Below are positions 15,498 through 24,860 of a stretch of DNA of 64,000 nucleotides, one piece after another. Position 1 is the first letter of the stretch, and every line of letters begins with the position of its first letter. Both the position numbers and the translations under genes were made by a program. The notes under the pieces are model-generated. The model ran no database searches. It saw only the letters and a program-made list of their open reading frames with translations, and was not told the DNA's origin. The stretch spans positions 14,326 through 78,325 of the forward strand of contig UQBO01000008.1 in NCBI GenBank assembly GCA_900539225.1. Direction: 5' to 3'. The DNA comes from an uncultured Eubacteriales bacterium. GTDB taxonomy: Bacteria; Bacillota; Clostridia; Tissierellales; Peptoniphilaceae.

Positions 15498-17909
15498 CTA
15501 TTTTATTACTACTGTAAATATTTTGTTCTTAACGTAAATTTCTTTAACGATGTTCTTGCCTTGCTTTGACTTTTCAAAAAGTTCGTGTGTGTAAACTTTT
15601 TCTTTTACTTCGTCTTCAGAGGCATCTCTATCAATCTCGATCGTGTATCTAACTTTGCCGTTGAATTGAACTGGTATCTCTATAGTTTTGATTATAGTTT
15701 TTTCTTCATCATAGCTTGGCCAAGTTGATTTATAAAGTTCTGTATCGAAGCCCACCATCTCATTGATTTCTTCTGTGATGTGTGGTGCAATTGGATATAG
15801 AAGTGTGATATAAGTCTTAAGCTCTTTTCTTGTGATGCTTCCCTTTGAAGTAATTTTGTTAAGTAGCTCCATAAGTTTGGCAACTGCTGTGTTGAACTTT
15901 AAATTTTCGAAGTCTTCTGAGACTTTTTTAATAGTGATGTGAAAATCTTGTTCTAAGTCTTTAGAATAGTTTTCGTCGTCATTGACTATTTCCATCAAGC
16001 GATAAACTCTTTCAAGGAACTTTCTCGAGCCTTGTATACCTGTCTCTGACCACATAGCAACTTTTTCGTAGTCACCCATAAACATTTCAAAAACTCTTAG
16101 TGTGTCTGCGCCATACTCTTCAACTATATCATCTGTATTTATTACGTTGCCTCTTGACTTACTCATCTTTTCTCCGTCTTGAGCAAGTAGCATACCATGT
16201 GATGTTCTCTTTTGATATGGTTCGCTTGTTGGCACTACGCCTATATAATATAAGAATTTATTCCAAAATCTTGAGTATAGTAAGTGAAGCGTAGTGTGCT
16301 CCATACCTCCATTGTACCAATCAACTGGCATCCAGTATTTAAGTGCGTCCATGGATGCTGGTGCTGTGCTGCACTTTGGATCAGTGTATCTTAAGAAGTA
16401 CCAGCTTGATCCAGCCCAGTTAGGCATAGTGTCTGTCTCTCTCTTAGCAGGGCCGCCGCAATGAGGGCAAGTTGTGTTAACAAAGCTATCGATCTTAGCT
16501 AGTGGTGACTCACCTGTATCTGTTGGTTCGTATGCTTCAACGTCTGGAAGTGTTAATGGCAGATCCTCTTCGTTAAGTGGCACCCAACCGCATTTTTCGC
16601 AGTATACCATAGGTATAGGTTCTCCCCAATATCTTTGTCTCGAGAATACCCAGTCTCTTAGCTTGTAGTTTGTCTTAACAACGCCTACTTTTTTATCTTC
16701 AAAATATTTAATTATCTTTTTCTTTGCCTCATCAACTGATAGACCATTTAAAAAGTCTGAATTAACTAAAGTGCCTTTTTGTGTATCAGTATAAGCTTCT
16801 TTACTAATGTCGCCACCAGAGATAACTTCTTTTATCTCTTCGCCAAAAGCTTTTGCAAAGTCATAGTCCCTTTGGTCGTGACCAGGTACCGCCATGATGG
16901 CGCCTGTGCCATAAGTCATTAAAACGTAGTCTGATACGTAGATGGCAATCTTTTCCCCATTAGCAGGGTTAATGGCAGTAAGGCCATCTATCTTAACTCC
17001 TGTCTTTTCTTTAACAAGCTCTGTTCTTTCAAAATCAGATTTTAATTTAGCCTTATTTTGATATTCATGAACTTCGTCAATGTTTTTGATACTATCTTTA
17101 TACTTTTCTATAAGCGGATGCTCTGGTGAGATAACCATGTATGATACGCCAAAGATGGTATCTGGTCTAGTTGTATAAACTTTTAGCTTGTCATCCACTT
17201 CATCTATATCAAAATCAAGCTCCATACCGTGGCTTCTGCCTATCCAGTTAACTTGTTGCGTCTTAACTCTGTCAATGAAATCAACTGTGTCAAGGTCATC
17301 TATAAGTCTGTCAGCATACTTAGTTATAGCTAGCATCCATTGTGTTTTAACTCTGTGTTCAACAGTGTGGCCGCATCTTTCGCAGTGGCCTTGAATAACT
17401 TCTTCGTTTGCAAGACCAATCTTACAGCTTGGGCACCAGTTAATATTCATTTCCTTTTTATAAGCAAGACCCTTTTTGAATAATTGTATAAATATCCATT
17501 GCGTCCACTTGTAATATTCTGGATCAGTTGTGTTGATCTCTCTATCCCAGTCAAATGAAAGACCTAGTGATGTCAGTTGGTGCTTAAAGTGAGCAACGTT
17601 TCTCTTAGTAACATCCTTTGGGTTCATTTTGTGCTTTATGGCATAATTTTCAGTTGGAAGACCAAAAGCGTCCCAGCCCATTGGGTACAAAACGTTGTAT
17701 CCTTCAAGTCTTCTCTTTCTAGCAACTATATCAAGCGCTGTGTAACTCCTTGGGTGACCAACGTGTAGTCCCTCTCCTGATGGATATGGGAACTCTACCA
17801 TCAAAAAGTATTTTGGCTTGTCTGAATCATTTTCTGCATGAAACGCTTTATTATCTGCCCAGATCTTTTGCCATTTGCCTTCGACATCTTTATGATTATA
17901 TTCTTTCAT
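15498..17909 (-). CDS. leuS: Leucyl-tRNA synthetase
   Basis: 803 residues, bacterial class I form. The HIGH-type motif is in FPYPSGEGLHVGHPRSY, the KMSKS motif in DGEKMSKSRGNVI. The editing (CP1) domain has TTRPDTIFGVSYMVISPEHPL and YGTGAIMAVPGHDQRDYDFA, and zinc-type Cys pairs occur in INWCPSCKIGL/CERCGH and CPHCGG. It charges tRNA-Leu. It is the last gene of a run with asnS, the cyclophilin gene, DUF1667, MATE and map, with gaps of about 10 bases. Confidence 0.98.
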   Translation of the reverse strand: MKEYNHKDVEGKWQKIWADNKAFHAENDSDKPKYFLMVEFPYPSGEGLHVGHPRSYTALDIVARKRRLEGYNVLYPMGWDAFGLPTENYAIKHKMNPKDVTKRNVAHFKHQLTSLGLSFDWDREINTTDPEYYKWTQWIFIQLFKKGLAYKKEMNINWCPSCKIGLANEEVIQGHCERCGHTVEHRVKTQWMLAITKYADRLIDDLDTVDFIDRVKTQQVNWIGRSHGMELDFDIDEVDDKLKVYTTRPDTIFGVSYMVISPEHPLIEKYKDSIKNIDEVHEYQNKAKLKSDFERTELVKEKTGVKIDGLTAINPANGEKIAIYVSDYVLMTYGTGAIMAVPGHDQRDYDFAKAFGEEIKEVISGGDISKEAYTDTQKGTLVNSDFLNGLSVDEAKKKIIKYFEDKKVGVVKTNYKLRDWVFSRQRYWGEPIPMVYCEKCGWVPLNEEDLPLTLPDVEAYEPTDTGESPLAKIDSFVNTTCPHCGGPAKRETDTMPNWAGSSWYFLRYTDPKCSTAPASMDALKYWMPVDWYNGGMEHTTLHLLYSRFWNKFLYYIGVVPTSEPYQKRTSHGMLLAQDGEKMSKSRGNVINTDDIVEEYGADTLRVFEMFMGDYEKVAMWSETGIQGSRKFLERVYRLMEIVNDDENYSKDLEQDFHITIKKVSEDFENLKFNTAVAKLMELLNKITSKGSITRKELKTYITLLYPIAPHITEEINEMVGFDTELYKSTWPSYDEEKTIIKTIEIPVQFNGKVRYTIEIDRDASEDEVKEKVYTHELFEKSKQGKNIVKEIYVKNKIFTVVIK

Positions 17910-17918
17910 AGCGCCCTC

Positions 17919-19301
17919 CTAAAATTCACAGTGATGAACTGTTCTTGGGAATGGTAGGACGTCTCTGATATTTTCAATACCTGTTATATACATGATAAGT
18001 CTTTCAAAACCAAGTCCATAGCCAGAGTGAACTACTGAGCCATACTTTCTAAGGTCCATATACCAGTCATATGAATCCATATCAAGACCTAATTCATTAA
18101 TTCTCTTTTCAAGCTTATCGTAGTCTTCTTCCCTTTGTGATCCGCCAACAATTTCGCCAATACCAGGAACTAAGCAGTCCATAGCAGCAACCGTCTTATT
18201 ATCTGGGTTGAGCTTCATGTAGAAGGCTTTGATATCCTTTGGATAATCAGTAACAAAGATTGGTTTTTTAAATATTTGTTCAGTTAAATATCTTTCGTGT
18301 TCAGTTTGTAGGTCCATACCCCATTCAACTTTAACATCAAATTTTTCTTCGTGTTCTTTTAGTATTTCTATAGCTCTAGTATAAGTAACTCTTTCGAAAT
18401 CTGAGTTTCTAACGTGATTTAATCTATCGATTAGGCCCTTGTCAACGAATTGATTGCAGAATTCTATTTCTTCCTTAGCATTTTCCATAACATAGTTAAT
18501 AACGTACTTAAGCATCGCTTCAGCCACGTCCATGTTTTGATTGTTATCCATAAATGCCATCTCTGGTTCTATCATCCAAAATTCTGCTGCGTGTCTAGTT
18601 GTATTTGAATTTTCTGCTCTGAATGTTGGTCCAAATGTATATATCTTTGAGAAAGCCATGGCAAATGTTTCGCCCTCTAATTGACCTGATACTGTTAAGT
18701 GAGTTGGCTTGTCAAAGAAGTCTTGGCTGTAGTCAACAGCGCCATCTTCTGTTCTTGGCGGATTGTCTATATTAAGTGTAGTTACTTGGAACATTTCGCC
18801 TGCGCCTTCAGCGTCTGATGCTGTAAGTATTGGTGTGTGCACGTAAACGAAGTCTTGTTCATTAAAAAACTTGTGTATAGCAAAGGCTGCTAGTGATCTA
18901 ATTCTATAAGCTGCTCTAAAAAGGTTAGCTCTTGGTCTTAAGTGAGCTATGCTTCTTAAGAATTCCATTGAGTGACGCTTATTTTGTAGTGGATAATCAG
19001 CTGTTGAGTCGCCTAAGACTTCGATCTCTTCTGCCTTAATCTCAAAAGCTTGTTTATTGTTTGGTGTAAGAACTAGCTTGCCCTTTACTCTGATTGACGC
19101 ACTTAGATATAGCTTTGATACTCTTTCAAAGTTTTCTAGTGCGTTATCATAAACGACTTGAACACTATTAAAGAAGGATCCGTCATTAATTTCAATGAAG
19201 CCGAATTCTTTTTGTGCTCTTAAATTTTTAATCCAAGCTTGAACCTCAACAGTCTTGCCGTCAAGCTCCTTGTAGCTCTTATAAAGTTCTCTAATATCCA
19301 T
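17919..19301 (-). CDS. asnS: Asparaginyl-tRNA synthetase
   Basis: 460 residues, class IIb. The N-terminal OB fold (VEVQAWIKNLRAQKEFGFIEINDGS) precedes the catalytic core (VHTPILTASDAEGAGEMFQVTT, GPTFRAENSNTTRHAAEFWMIEPE, GLGFERLIMYITGIENIRDVLPFPR). The asparagine-type signatures distinguish it from aspartyl-tRNA synthetase. It allows direct Asn-tRNA charging. Confidence 0.97.
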   Translation of the reverse strand: MDIRELYKSYKELDGKTVEVQAWIKNLRAQKEFGFIEINDGSFFNSVQVVYDNALENFERVSKLYLSASIRVKGKLVLTPNNKQAFEIKAEEIEVLGDSTADYPLQNKRHSMEFLRSIAHLRPRANLFRAAYRIRSLAAFAIHKFFNEQDFVYVHTPILTASDAEGAGEMFQVTTLNIDNPPRTEDGAVDYSQDFFDKPTHLTVSGQLEGETFAMAFSKIYTFGPTFRAENSNTTRHAAEFWMIEPEMAFMDNNQNMDVAEAMLKYVINYVMENAKEEIEFCNQFVDKGLIDRLNHVRNSDFERVTYTRAIEILKEHEEKFDVKVEWGMDLQTEHERYLTEQIFKKPIFVTDYPKDIKAFYMKLNPDNKTVAAMDCLVPGIGEIVGGSQREEDYDKLEKRINELGLDMDSYDWYMDLRKYGSVVHSGYGLGFERLIMYITGIENIRDVLPFPRTVHHCEF

Positions 19302-19311
19302 ACTCTCACTC

Positions 19312-20052
19312 CTATTTATAATCTTCTACTGTAATAGTTTCAATTACAACGTCTTCAAGAGGTTTGTCGTTTTCATTAACTTGTGATTTTGCAATCTCGT
19401 CAACAACGTCCATGCCCTCATAAACTTCGCCAAAAACTGTGTGCTTGTAATCAAGCCAGAATGCGCCGCCTATCTTTTTATAAGCGTCAACAACAGCCTT
19501 TGGATATCCCTTTTCTTCGCCAGCTTCTTCCATTTGTTTAATGATGTCATCTTGAAGAGCTTGGCCTTGTACTATGAAGAATTGTGATCCGTTAGTATTA
19601 GGACCAGCGTTTGCCATGCATAGAGCGCCTCTGAAGTTTCTTGTGTTTATATCAAATTCATCTTCAAATGGAGCTCCGTATATACTTTCTCCGCCAGTGC
19701 CGTTACCATTTGGGTCGCCGCCTTGTATCATAAAGCCATTAATAACTCTATGGAAAATTAGATTGTCATAGTATTTATCTTCAGCGTGTTTAGTAAAGTT
19801 CTCAACTGCCTTTGGAGCTACTTCAGGGAATAGTTTTACCTTGATATTGCCCTTATTAGTCTTGATAGTCGCTATCTTGTCACCTGCTTTTGGGTTTTGT
19901 AGTTGAACAAGTTCCGCATCGTCTGTAGTTACTTCGCTTTCGCTTCTTTCTTTTTTCATTTCACTCTCACCGCCATTGTCATTATTTTTGCTACATGCTG
20001 TTAAGCTCAGGCACATAGCTATTGTTAGTAATAATAAAATTATCTTTTTCAT
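19312..20052 (-). CDS. Cyclophilin-type peptidyl-prolyl isomerase lipoprotein
   Basis: 246 residues. The signal peptide ends in the lipobox LTAC with Cys20, so it is membrane-anchored on the outside. The catalytic domain has FHRVINGFMIQGGDPNGNG, FRGALCMANAGPNTNGSQFF and VFGEVYEGMDVVDEIA. It would assist folding of secreted proteins. The linker after the Cys is rich in Asn, Glu and Ser. It lies 10 bases upstream of asnS. Confidence 0.95.
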   Translation of the reverse strand: MKKIILLLLTIAMCLSLTACSKNNDNGGESEMKKERSESEVTTDDAELVQLQNPKAGDKIATIKTNKGNIKVKLFPEVAPKAVENFTKHAEDKYYDNLIFHRVINGFMIQGGDPNGNGTGGESIYGAPFEDEFDINTRNFRGALCMANAGPNTNGSQFFIVQGQALQDDIIKQMEEAGEEKGYPKAVVDAYKKIGGAFWLDYKHTVFGEVYEGMDVVDEIAKSQVNENDKPLEDVVIETITVEDYK

Positions 20053-20060
20053 AATTCCTC

Positions 20061-20399
20061 CTACTTAAGTATTCTTTTTTGACTCACTATATTTACATCC
20101 AAGTCTAAAATATTTTCCTTTATTACATCGCCTACGTTTATGGGCGCCTTCGCGCGTAAATCAAATATTTCTTTTAATATCGCTTGATGATATATTTTAG
20201 CTACCTTCTTATCAGTCTTTACAGGAAGGCCCGAAACCATCTGACTATCTATCCTAATCTTGCCATAAACGTAGTCGTCCTCTTCTTCAAGAAGGCTTTT
20301 TGCGTAATTATATCCCCTTCCGCAACGATTGCCAGAAATTTCTTCACCATTGATTTTTATTCTGCAGCAAACTGGGCAGCAGACGCATTGTACTATCAT
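20061..20399 (-). CDS. DUF1667 cysteine-motif protein
   Basis: 112 residues. CVCCPVCCRIKINGEEISGNRC, then RGYNYAKS, the LPVKTDKKVAK segment and INVGDVIKENIL match the DUF1667 pattern (CxxCPxxC, GNxCxRG, LPVKT). The Cys set suggests metal or Fe-S binding. In other Firmicutes DUF1667 genes usually accompany an FAD dehydrogenase of the glpA type; no such gene is near here. It overlaps the MATE gene by 4 bases. Confidence 0.8.
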   Translation of the reverse strand: MIVQCVCCPVCCRIKINGEEISGNRCGRGYNYAKSLLEEEDDYVYGKIRIDSQMVSGLPVKTDKKVAKIYHQAILKEIFDLRAKAPINVGDVIKENILDLDVNIVSQKRILK

Positions 20400-21748
20400 G
20401 CTATCACCTTCGGTTCTATCTCTTTTTTAAGTATAATCTTAAACCATACATAAGCAACTACACCTTTTAATATTGACGATAGTGATATCGCTATCCATAC
20501 ACCATTTAGACCATAGTATTTCATAAATATCATTGCAAATGGTATACGCATTAAATTTAGAACTACTCCTGAATAAGATGGCTCCTTCGTTCTGCCTATG
20601 CCATTGAAGAATCCTGTTACACCTATCTCTATAACCATAAATAATTGTGAATAGCCAAGTATCCTTAAATAGTCAGCTCCTGCCTGCATAGCAACTGGAT
20701 CGTCTGGTAAAAACGCTGCAAATATCGGCTGAGCAAATACTATAAGTAATAGTGATGTAGCCGTTCCTAGTGTAGCCATGATTCTCATGGATTTCTTAAA
20801 ACCAAGAACTATCCTATCGTAAGTGCCTTTACCATAGTTTTGTCCAGTAAAAGCAGTGTTAGCAACAGAAAAGCCGTTTGCCGTCATCCAAGATATTGAC
20901 TCAATTTGCGAGCCTATTGACATAGCTGAAACTGCATAGGCACCAAGCTTTGTTAAGTAGCCTGTTAAGACCATAGATACTGATGCGTGGCACGCTTCCA
21001 TAAGCGTCATTGGTACGCCAAGTTTAAGTATATGCATAGTTATTTCTGATGGCACTTTCTTTAGATAATTTACTCTTACATAGATCAGATCATTCTTAAA
21101 GCCTATGTAGATATATATAAGGAAGATTACTAAAGTTGCTATAACTGATGCAATCGCTGTACCCATGGCTCCCATGTGAAAAACAAAGATGAAAACTGGG
21201 TCCAAGACCATGTTTATAAGTAAACCGATAGAACTTATGATAAATGGAGTCTTGCTGTTACCCATGCTATTGAATGTCGAAGCAAATAATGGGTTCAAGA
21301 ACATAAATACTAGTCCAAAAGCAATCGCCACCATGTATTCACTTGCTAATTCTTGAACAGCCACGTCACCTTCTTTGAATGAATAAAGGCCGATGAGCTC
21401 ATTATGAAATATTATAAATATGGCTGTGATTGTCATAGCGATTAAAAATCCTAGCCTAAAGCCACCGCCAATATAGTTCTTCGTATTTTCTAAATCCGAT
21501 TTACCAAAGCTTTGTGAAACGCCGACAGATAGACCCACCTGACAAAGTATGATTAGTGAACTTATTAGCCAAAGGTACTGACCGACTATGCCGACAGCTG
21601 CAACAGCTTGTGTACCGACTTTGCCAAGCCAAAACATATCCGTGATTTGGTATGACATCTGTAGTAAAGATGTCCCCATAAGTGGAATCGCTAGCTTAAA
21701 CAGAATCGGCGATATCTCCCCTTTTGTTAAATCCCTTGTCTCTGTCAT
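20396..21748 (-). CDS. MATE family efflux transporter
   Basis: 450 residues, about 12 hydrophobic segments in two similar halves. It opens with LTKGEISPILFKLAIPLMGTSLLQMSYQITDMFWLG-type sequence typical of MATE exporters (DinF/NorM branch), with FNSMGNSKTPF and FNGIGRTKEPSYSG as the half-signatures. Cation-driven export of drugs or metabolites is likely; substrate unknown. It is adjacent to map with no gap. Confidence 0.93.
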   Translation of the reverse strand: MTETRDLTKGEISPILFKLAIPLMGTSLLQMSYQITDMFWLGKVGTQAVAAVGIVGQYLWLISSLIILCQVGLSVGVSQSFGKSDLENTKNYIGGGFRLGFLIAMTITAIFIIFHNELIGLYSFKEGDVAVQELASEYMVAIAFGLVFMFLNPLFASTFNSMGNSKTPFIISSIGLLINMVLDPVFIFVFHMGAMGTAIASVIATLVIFLIYIYIGFKNDLIYVRVNYLKKVPSEITMHILKLGVPMTLMEACHASVSMVLTGYLTKLGAYAVSAMSIGSQIESISWMTANGFSVANTAFTGQNYGKGTYDRIVLGFKKSMRIMATLGTATSLLLIVFAQPIFAAFLPDDPVAMQAGADYLRILGYSQLFMVIEIGVTGFFNGIGRTKEPSYSGVVLNLMRIPFAMIFMKYYGLNGVWIAISLSSILKGVVAYVWFKIILKKEIEPKVIA

Positions 21749-22507
21749 CTACACATCTCCTTGATCGGTCGTTATAATCACGCCGTTATCAGTAAGTGCT
21801 AAGGTGTGCTCGAATTGAACGCATTTGCTGCCGTCCTTAGTTCTAGCAGTCCAGCCATTCTTATCAAGCTTCATCGCTGCTGAGCCCATGCAAATCATTG
21901 GCTCTATCGTAAAGGCCATGCCCTTAACAATTCTTGGTCCTTTTACGCAAGCATTGTAGTGAAAAACTTGTGGATCTTCGTGCATGTTCTTGCCGATGCC
22001 GTGACCAATAAATTCTTTTACTATAGAATATCCCTTAGGCCTTGTAAATGCTTCGATGCACTTACCTATCTCGCCTACACGAACATTCTCATCAACAATG
22101 CTGATAGCCTTGTACATAGCCTCTCTTGTGTGGTCAAATAGCTTTTGGTCCTCTCCAGAAAGTTTTCCAACAGCGTATGACCAGCAAGAGTCCGCCATCC
22201 AGCCTTTGTAATTGACAACCATGTCGATGGAGATGATGTCACCGTCCTTAAGAACTACGTCATCGCTTGGAAAGCCGTGGCATATCTCGTCGTTAACTGA
22301 TGCGCATATAGCGTAAGGAAAGCCTTGATAACCTTTTTGCTCAGGATAAGCGCCTTGACTCACTATGAAGTCATCAACAAAGTCGTTTAATTCCATTGTC
22401 GTAACGCCTTCTTTAACCTTATCTCTTAATGCATGATGAACGCTAACAAGTATCTTGCCTGCGTCAATCATTTTATTAATTTGATCTTTTGTCTTTAAAT
22501 ATATCAT
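21749..22507 (-). CDS. map: Methionine aminopeptidase type I
   Basis: 252 residues. The dinuclear-metal ligands are visible: Asp in ISIDMVVNYKGWMADSCW (both Asp), His in FIGHGIGKNMHEDP, Glu in FTIEPMICMG and Glu in VQFEHTLALTD. CASVNDEICHGFPSDD holds the substrate His. It removes the initiator Met from new proteins. First gene of its run, with a consensus promoter at 22536-22564. Confidence 0.97.
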   Translation of the reverse strand: MIYLKTKDQINKMIDAGKILVSVHHALRDKVKEGVTTMELNDFVDDFIVSQGAYPEQKGYQGFPYAICASVNDEICHGFPSDDVVLKDGDIISIDMVVNYKGWMADSCWSYAVGKLSGEDQKLFDHTREAMYKAISIVDENVRVGEIGKCIEAFTRPKGYSIVKEFIGHGIGKNMHEDPQVFHYNACVKGPRIVKGMAFTIEPMICMGSAAMKLDKNGWTARTKDGSKCVQFEHTLALTDNGVIITTDQGDV

Positions 22508-22535
22508 ATAATACTCCTTTTAAGTCTATTCTATT

Positions 22536-22564
22536 ATTATATATATTTTAGCCCAATATGTCAA
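22536..22564 (-). promoter_or_regulatory. Promoter of the map operon
   Basis: Minus strand -35 TTGACA (22564-22559), 17-base spacer, -10 TATAAT (22541-22536): a perfect consensus. The -35 overlaps one arm of a large inverted repeat at 22562-22613. Confidence 0.88.
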
Positions 22565-22613
22565 GAAGTTCACAGCATATAGACAATATATCTATTAACT
22601 GTGAACTTCTTGT
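22562..22613. repeat. Perfect 14-bp inverted repeat upstream of map
   Basis: CAAGAAGTTCACAG (22562-22575) and CTGTGAACTTCTTG (22600-22613) are exact reverse complements around 24 bases; the loop also holds ATAGA and TCTAT. No U-run follows on either strand, so a plain terminator is unlikely. One arm touches the -35 of the map promoter. It lies 15 bases past the P-ATPase stop. Confidence 0.85.
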
Positions 22614-22628
22614 AAAGCTCTTATTAAA

Positions 22629-24647
22629 TTATCTGATTCTTAATGTGTTTATTACTGATAATAGTGTTACGCCTACATCACCAAAGACCGCTACCCATAG
22701 AGGTAGTTGTATGAATAAAGCTAGTATGATGATGGCCGCCTTGACAAAGCCAGTGAAGATTAAATTCTCAATTATAATCTTGTTAACGAAATGTGATGTA
22801 TCAAAGATGTTTACTATCTTTTCAATCCTGTCGTCCATGATAACGATATCTGATGCTTCGATGGCTGCGTCAGAGCCAAGTGCTCCCATGCTTAGGCCAA
22901 TGTCCGCCCTCTTAATAACTGGTGAGTCATTGATGCCGTCACCAACAAAGGCTACGAGGCCGTCCTTACCTTGCTCTTTCTCGAAGAATTTTATCTTGTC
23001 TTCAGGAAGCAGCTCTGCCTCGAAGGAGTCAATGCCTAAATCGCGAGCAACCTTCTCAGCATATATCTTCGTATCGCCTGTAAGCATAACTGGCTTAACA
23101 TTTCTTTCTTTTAATTCGCGAACAAGATTCTTTGTCTCGTCCTTTATCTCGTCTTCTATATATAGATGCGCGATAAGCTTATCATCAAGATAAGTGTCAA
23201 GAACTTTGTATTCACTTTCTTTTTCACTCGTAATGACCTTAACGCTGCCAAATTTTGTTTCAGCTTGGACGCCATTCTTAAGGCTTGTGTAAGAAATTAT
23301 CTCTTCTTTGTTTATAGCCTCTCTATCATCAAGTATAGCTCTTGCTATAGGATGCTTTGAATGATACTCAGCAAGTCTTGCTAAGTGCAGAGCCTCTTTC
23401 TCATCCATGCCGATGGCTTCAACGCGAACTAGCTTAAACTTTCCGCTAGTTAGTGTACCAGTCTTGTCAAAACAGAATGTCTTTATATTTCTAAATTGAT
23501 CTAAGAATTTTGTTCCTTTAAAAAGAATACCGTTCTTGCTCATCTTGCCTATACCTGAGAAATAGGCAAGTGGCACTGAGATGATGATTGCGCATGGGCA
23601 CGATACTATAAGAAAGGCGAAGCATGTGTGAAGAGCTTCCTTAAGCGGCATTATATTTAGTACTGGTGCTAATAGTGCAATCATTGCCGCGATAACAACG
23701 ACGATAGGTGTATAGATCCTGGCAAATCTCGAAACGCCTGTCTCAAGATTAGCCTTATCGCTTTGTGAGCTTCTAACAAGCTCTTGTATTCTAGCTGCTG
23801 TTGAGTTCTTCGCAAGTTTAGTAGTCTCAATAATTAAGTAGCCTTCCTTAACTATAGCGCCTGAGTAAACCTCACTATTGATATCAACATAAACTGGTTC
23901 TGACTCGCCGCTTATGTGAGCGTTATCGACCTTTGCGCTTCCTTCAATAACAGTGCCGTCTATGGCGATGGACTCGCCTTCACGAACTATTATCTTAGAG
24001 CCAATAGCAACGTCTGCTGGTTCAGATTGAATTTCTTTGCCATTATCCAAAACTGTTGCAAAAACTGGTGACTTAACTATAAGCTCTTTAATCTTGTCTT
24101 TTGACTTATCAACTGCTATGTCACTAATTATTTCTCCGATTTGATATAAAAGTGATACCAAAACTGCTTCTAGGTACTCGCCTATGAATATGGCGCCGAT
24201 GGTAGCGACACTCATTAAAAACTCTTCAGCAAGTACGCCATGAAAAGCGCCTTTAACACCGTTAATGATGATGTCGTATGAGATGACGATGTATGCTATG
24301 GCGAAGAAGACCATCTTGTACGGGCTGTCTACGAATAAAAATGCTGCTAAGGCAAGTATCGATACAGCTATCCTAAGCAAAAAGACTTTTGAAAAGCCTT
24401 CTTCAAGCTCCTCTTCCTCTTCATCTCCCCCACGTGTAACTAAGACGTCTGGCTCTAAGTCGTTAATGTATTTAGTAATCTCTCTTAAAGCTGCCTCTCC
24501 ATCTGCTCCGTCTTTCATCTCAATACTAAGAGTAGTATTTATAAAGTCTAGACTTGCGCTTTCGACCGATGCATGATCATTTGCAAAGCGCTCTATCTTT
24601 TGTGCACAATTGGCACAAGTAAGTCCATTTAAAAATAATTTTTCCAT
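22629..24647 (-). CDS. Heavy-metal P1B-type ATPase (Zn/Cd/Pb class)
   Basis: 672 residues. An N-terminal heavy-metal domain with GLTCANCAQKIE is followed by an acidic stretch (GGDEEEEELEEG). The membrane CPC motif is in LIVSCPCAIIISVP, the phosphorylation motif in CFDKTGTLTSG, TGES-like ISGES, and the ATP-hinge VAFVGDGINDSPVIKRADIG. The last membrane helix VFGDVGVTLLSVINTLRI is typical of ZntA/CadA rather than copper pumps. It would export Zn, Cd or Pb. An inverted repeat lies upstream, but no adjacent repressor gene. Confidence 0.94.
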   Translation of the reverse strand: MEKLFLNGLTCANCAQKIERFANDHASVESASLDFINTTLSIEMKDGADGEAALREITKYINDLEPDVLVTRGGDEEEEELEEGFSKVFLLRIAVSILALAAFLFVDSPYKMVFFAIAYIVISYDIIINGVKGAFHGVLAEEFLMSVATIGAIFIGEYLEAVLVSLLYQIGEIISDIAVDKSKDKIKELIVKSPVFATVLDNGKEIQSEPADVAIGSKIIVREGESIAIDGTVIEGSAKVDNAHISGESEPVYVDINSEVYSGAIVKEGYLIIETTKLAKNSTAARIQELVRSSQSDKANLETGVSRFARIYTPIVVVIAAMIALLAPVLNIMPLKEALHTCFAFLIVSCPCAIIISVPLAYFSGIGKMSKNGILFKGTKFLDQFRNIKTFCFDKTGTLTSGKFKLVRVEAIGMDEKEALHLARLAEYHSKHPIARAILDDREAINKEEIISYTSLKNGVQAETKFGSVKVITSEKESEYKVLDTYLDDKLIAHLYIEDEIKDETKNLVRELKERNVKPVMLTGDTKIYAEKVARDLGIDSFEAELLPEDKIKFFEKEQGKDGLVAFVGDGINDSPVIKRADIGLSMGALGSDAAIEASDIVIMDDRIEKIVNIFDTSHFVNKIIIENLIFTGFVKAAIIILALFIQLPLWVAVFGDVGVTLLSVINTLRIR

Positions 24648-24688
24648 TGCTGCCTCCTAATCTATGTCTTTTAAATTTATATTAATGT

Positions 24689-24718
24689 TATGTTTATATG
24701 TATGAACACATAAACATA
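24689..24718. promoter_or_regulatory. Candidate operator upstream of the metal ATPase
   Basis: TATGTTTATATG and CACATAAACATA are inverted (11 of 12 matches) around 6 bases, 42 bases upstream of the ATPase ATG. The size and AT-rich 12-n-12 layout resemble operators of ArsR/SmtB-type metal repressors. No repressor gene is next to it, so the assignment is inference. Confidence 0.45.
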
Positions 24719-24826
24719 TATTTATATATCAATACTAATATAACACATATATATTCAAAATGCAAGAGTTTTTTTTAAATTTTTTAATTCTTTTAACACT
24801 TTTGTATACATTTAATACGCGCTATA

Positions 24827-24835
24827 TGTTATAAT
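24827..24835 (+). promoter_or_regulatory. Extended -10 promoter of the ABC transporter operon
   Basis: TGTTATAAT gives the TGnTATAAT extended -10 element. A poor -35 (TACATT at 24807-24812, 17-base spacer) lies upstream. The AAAGGAGG ribosome site and the ATG at 24861 follow. Confidence 0.65.
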
Positions 24836-24860
24836 CAAGATATGTAGTAAAGGAGGAAAC

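Noticed and set aside
22558..23193. 211-codon open frame on the plus strand
   Set aside because: It is antisense to the well-supported P-ATPase gene, low in complexity (Ser-rich), and has no ribosome site.
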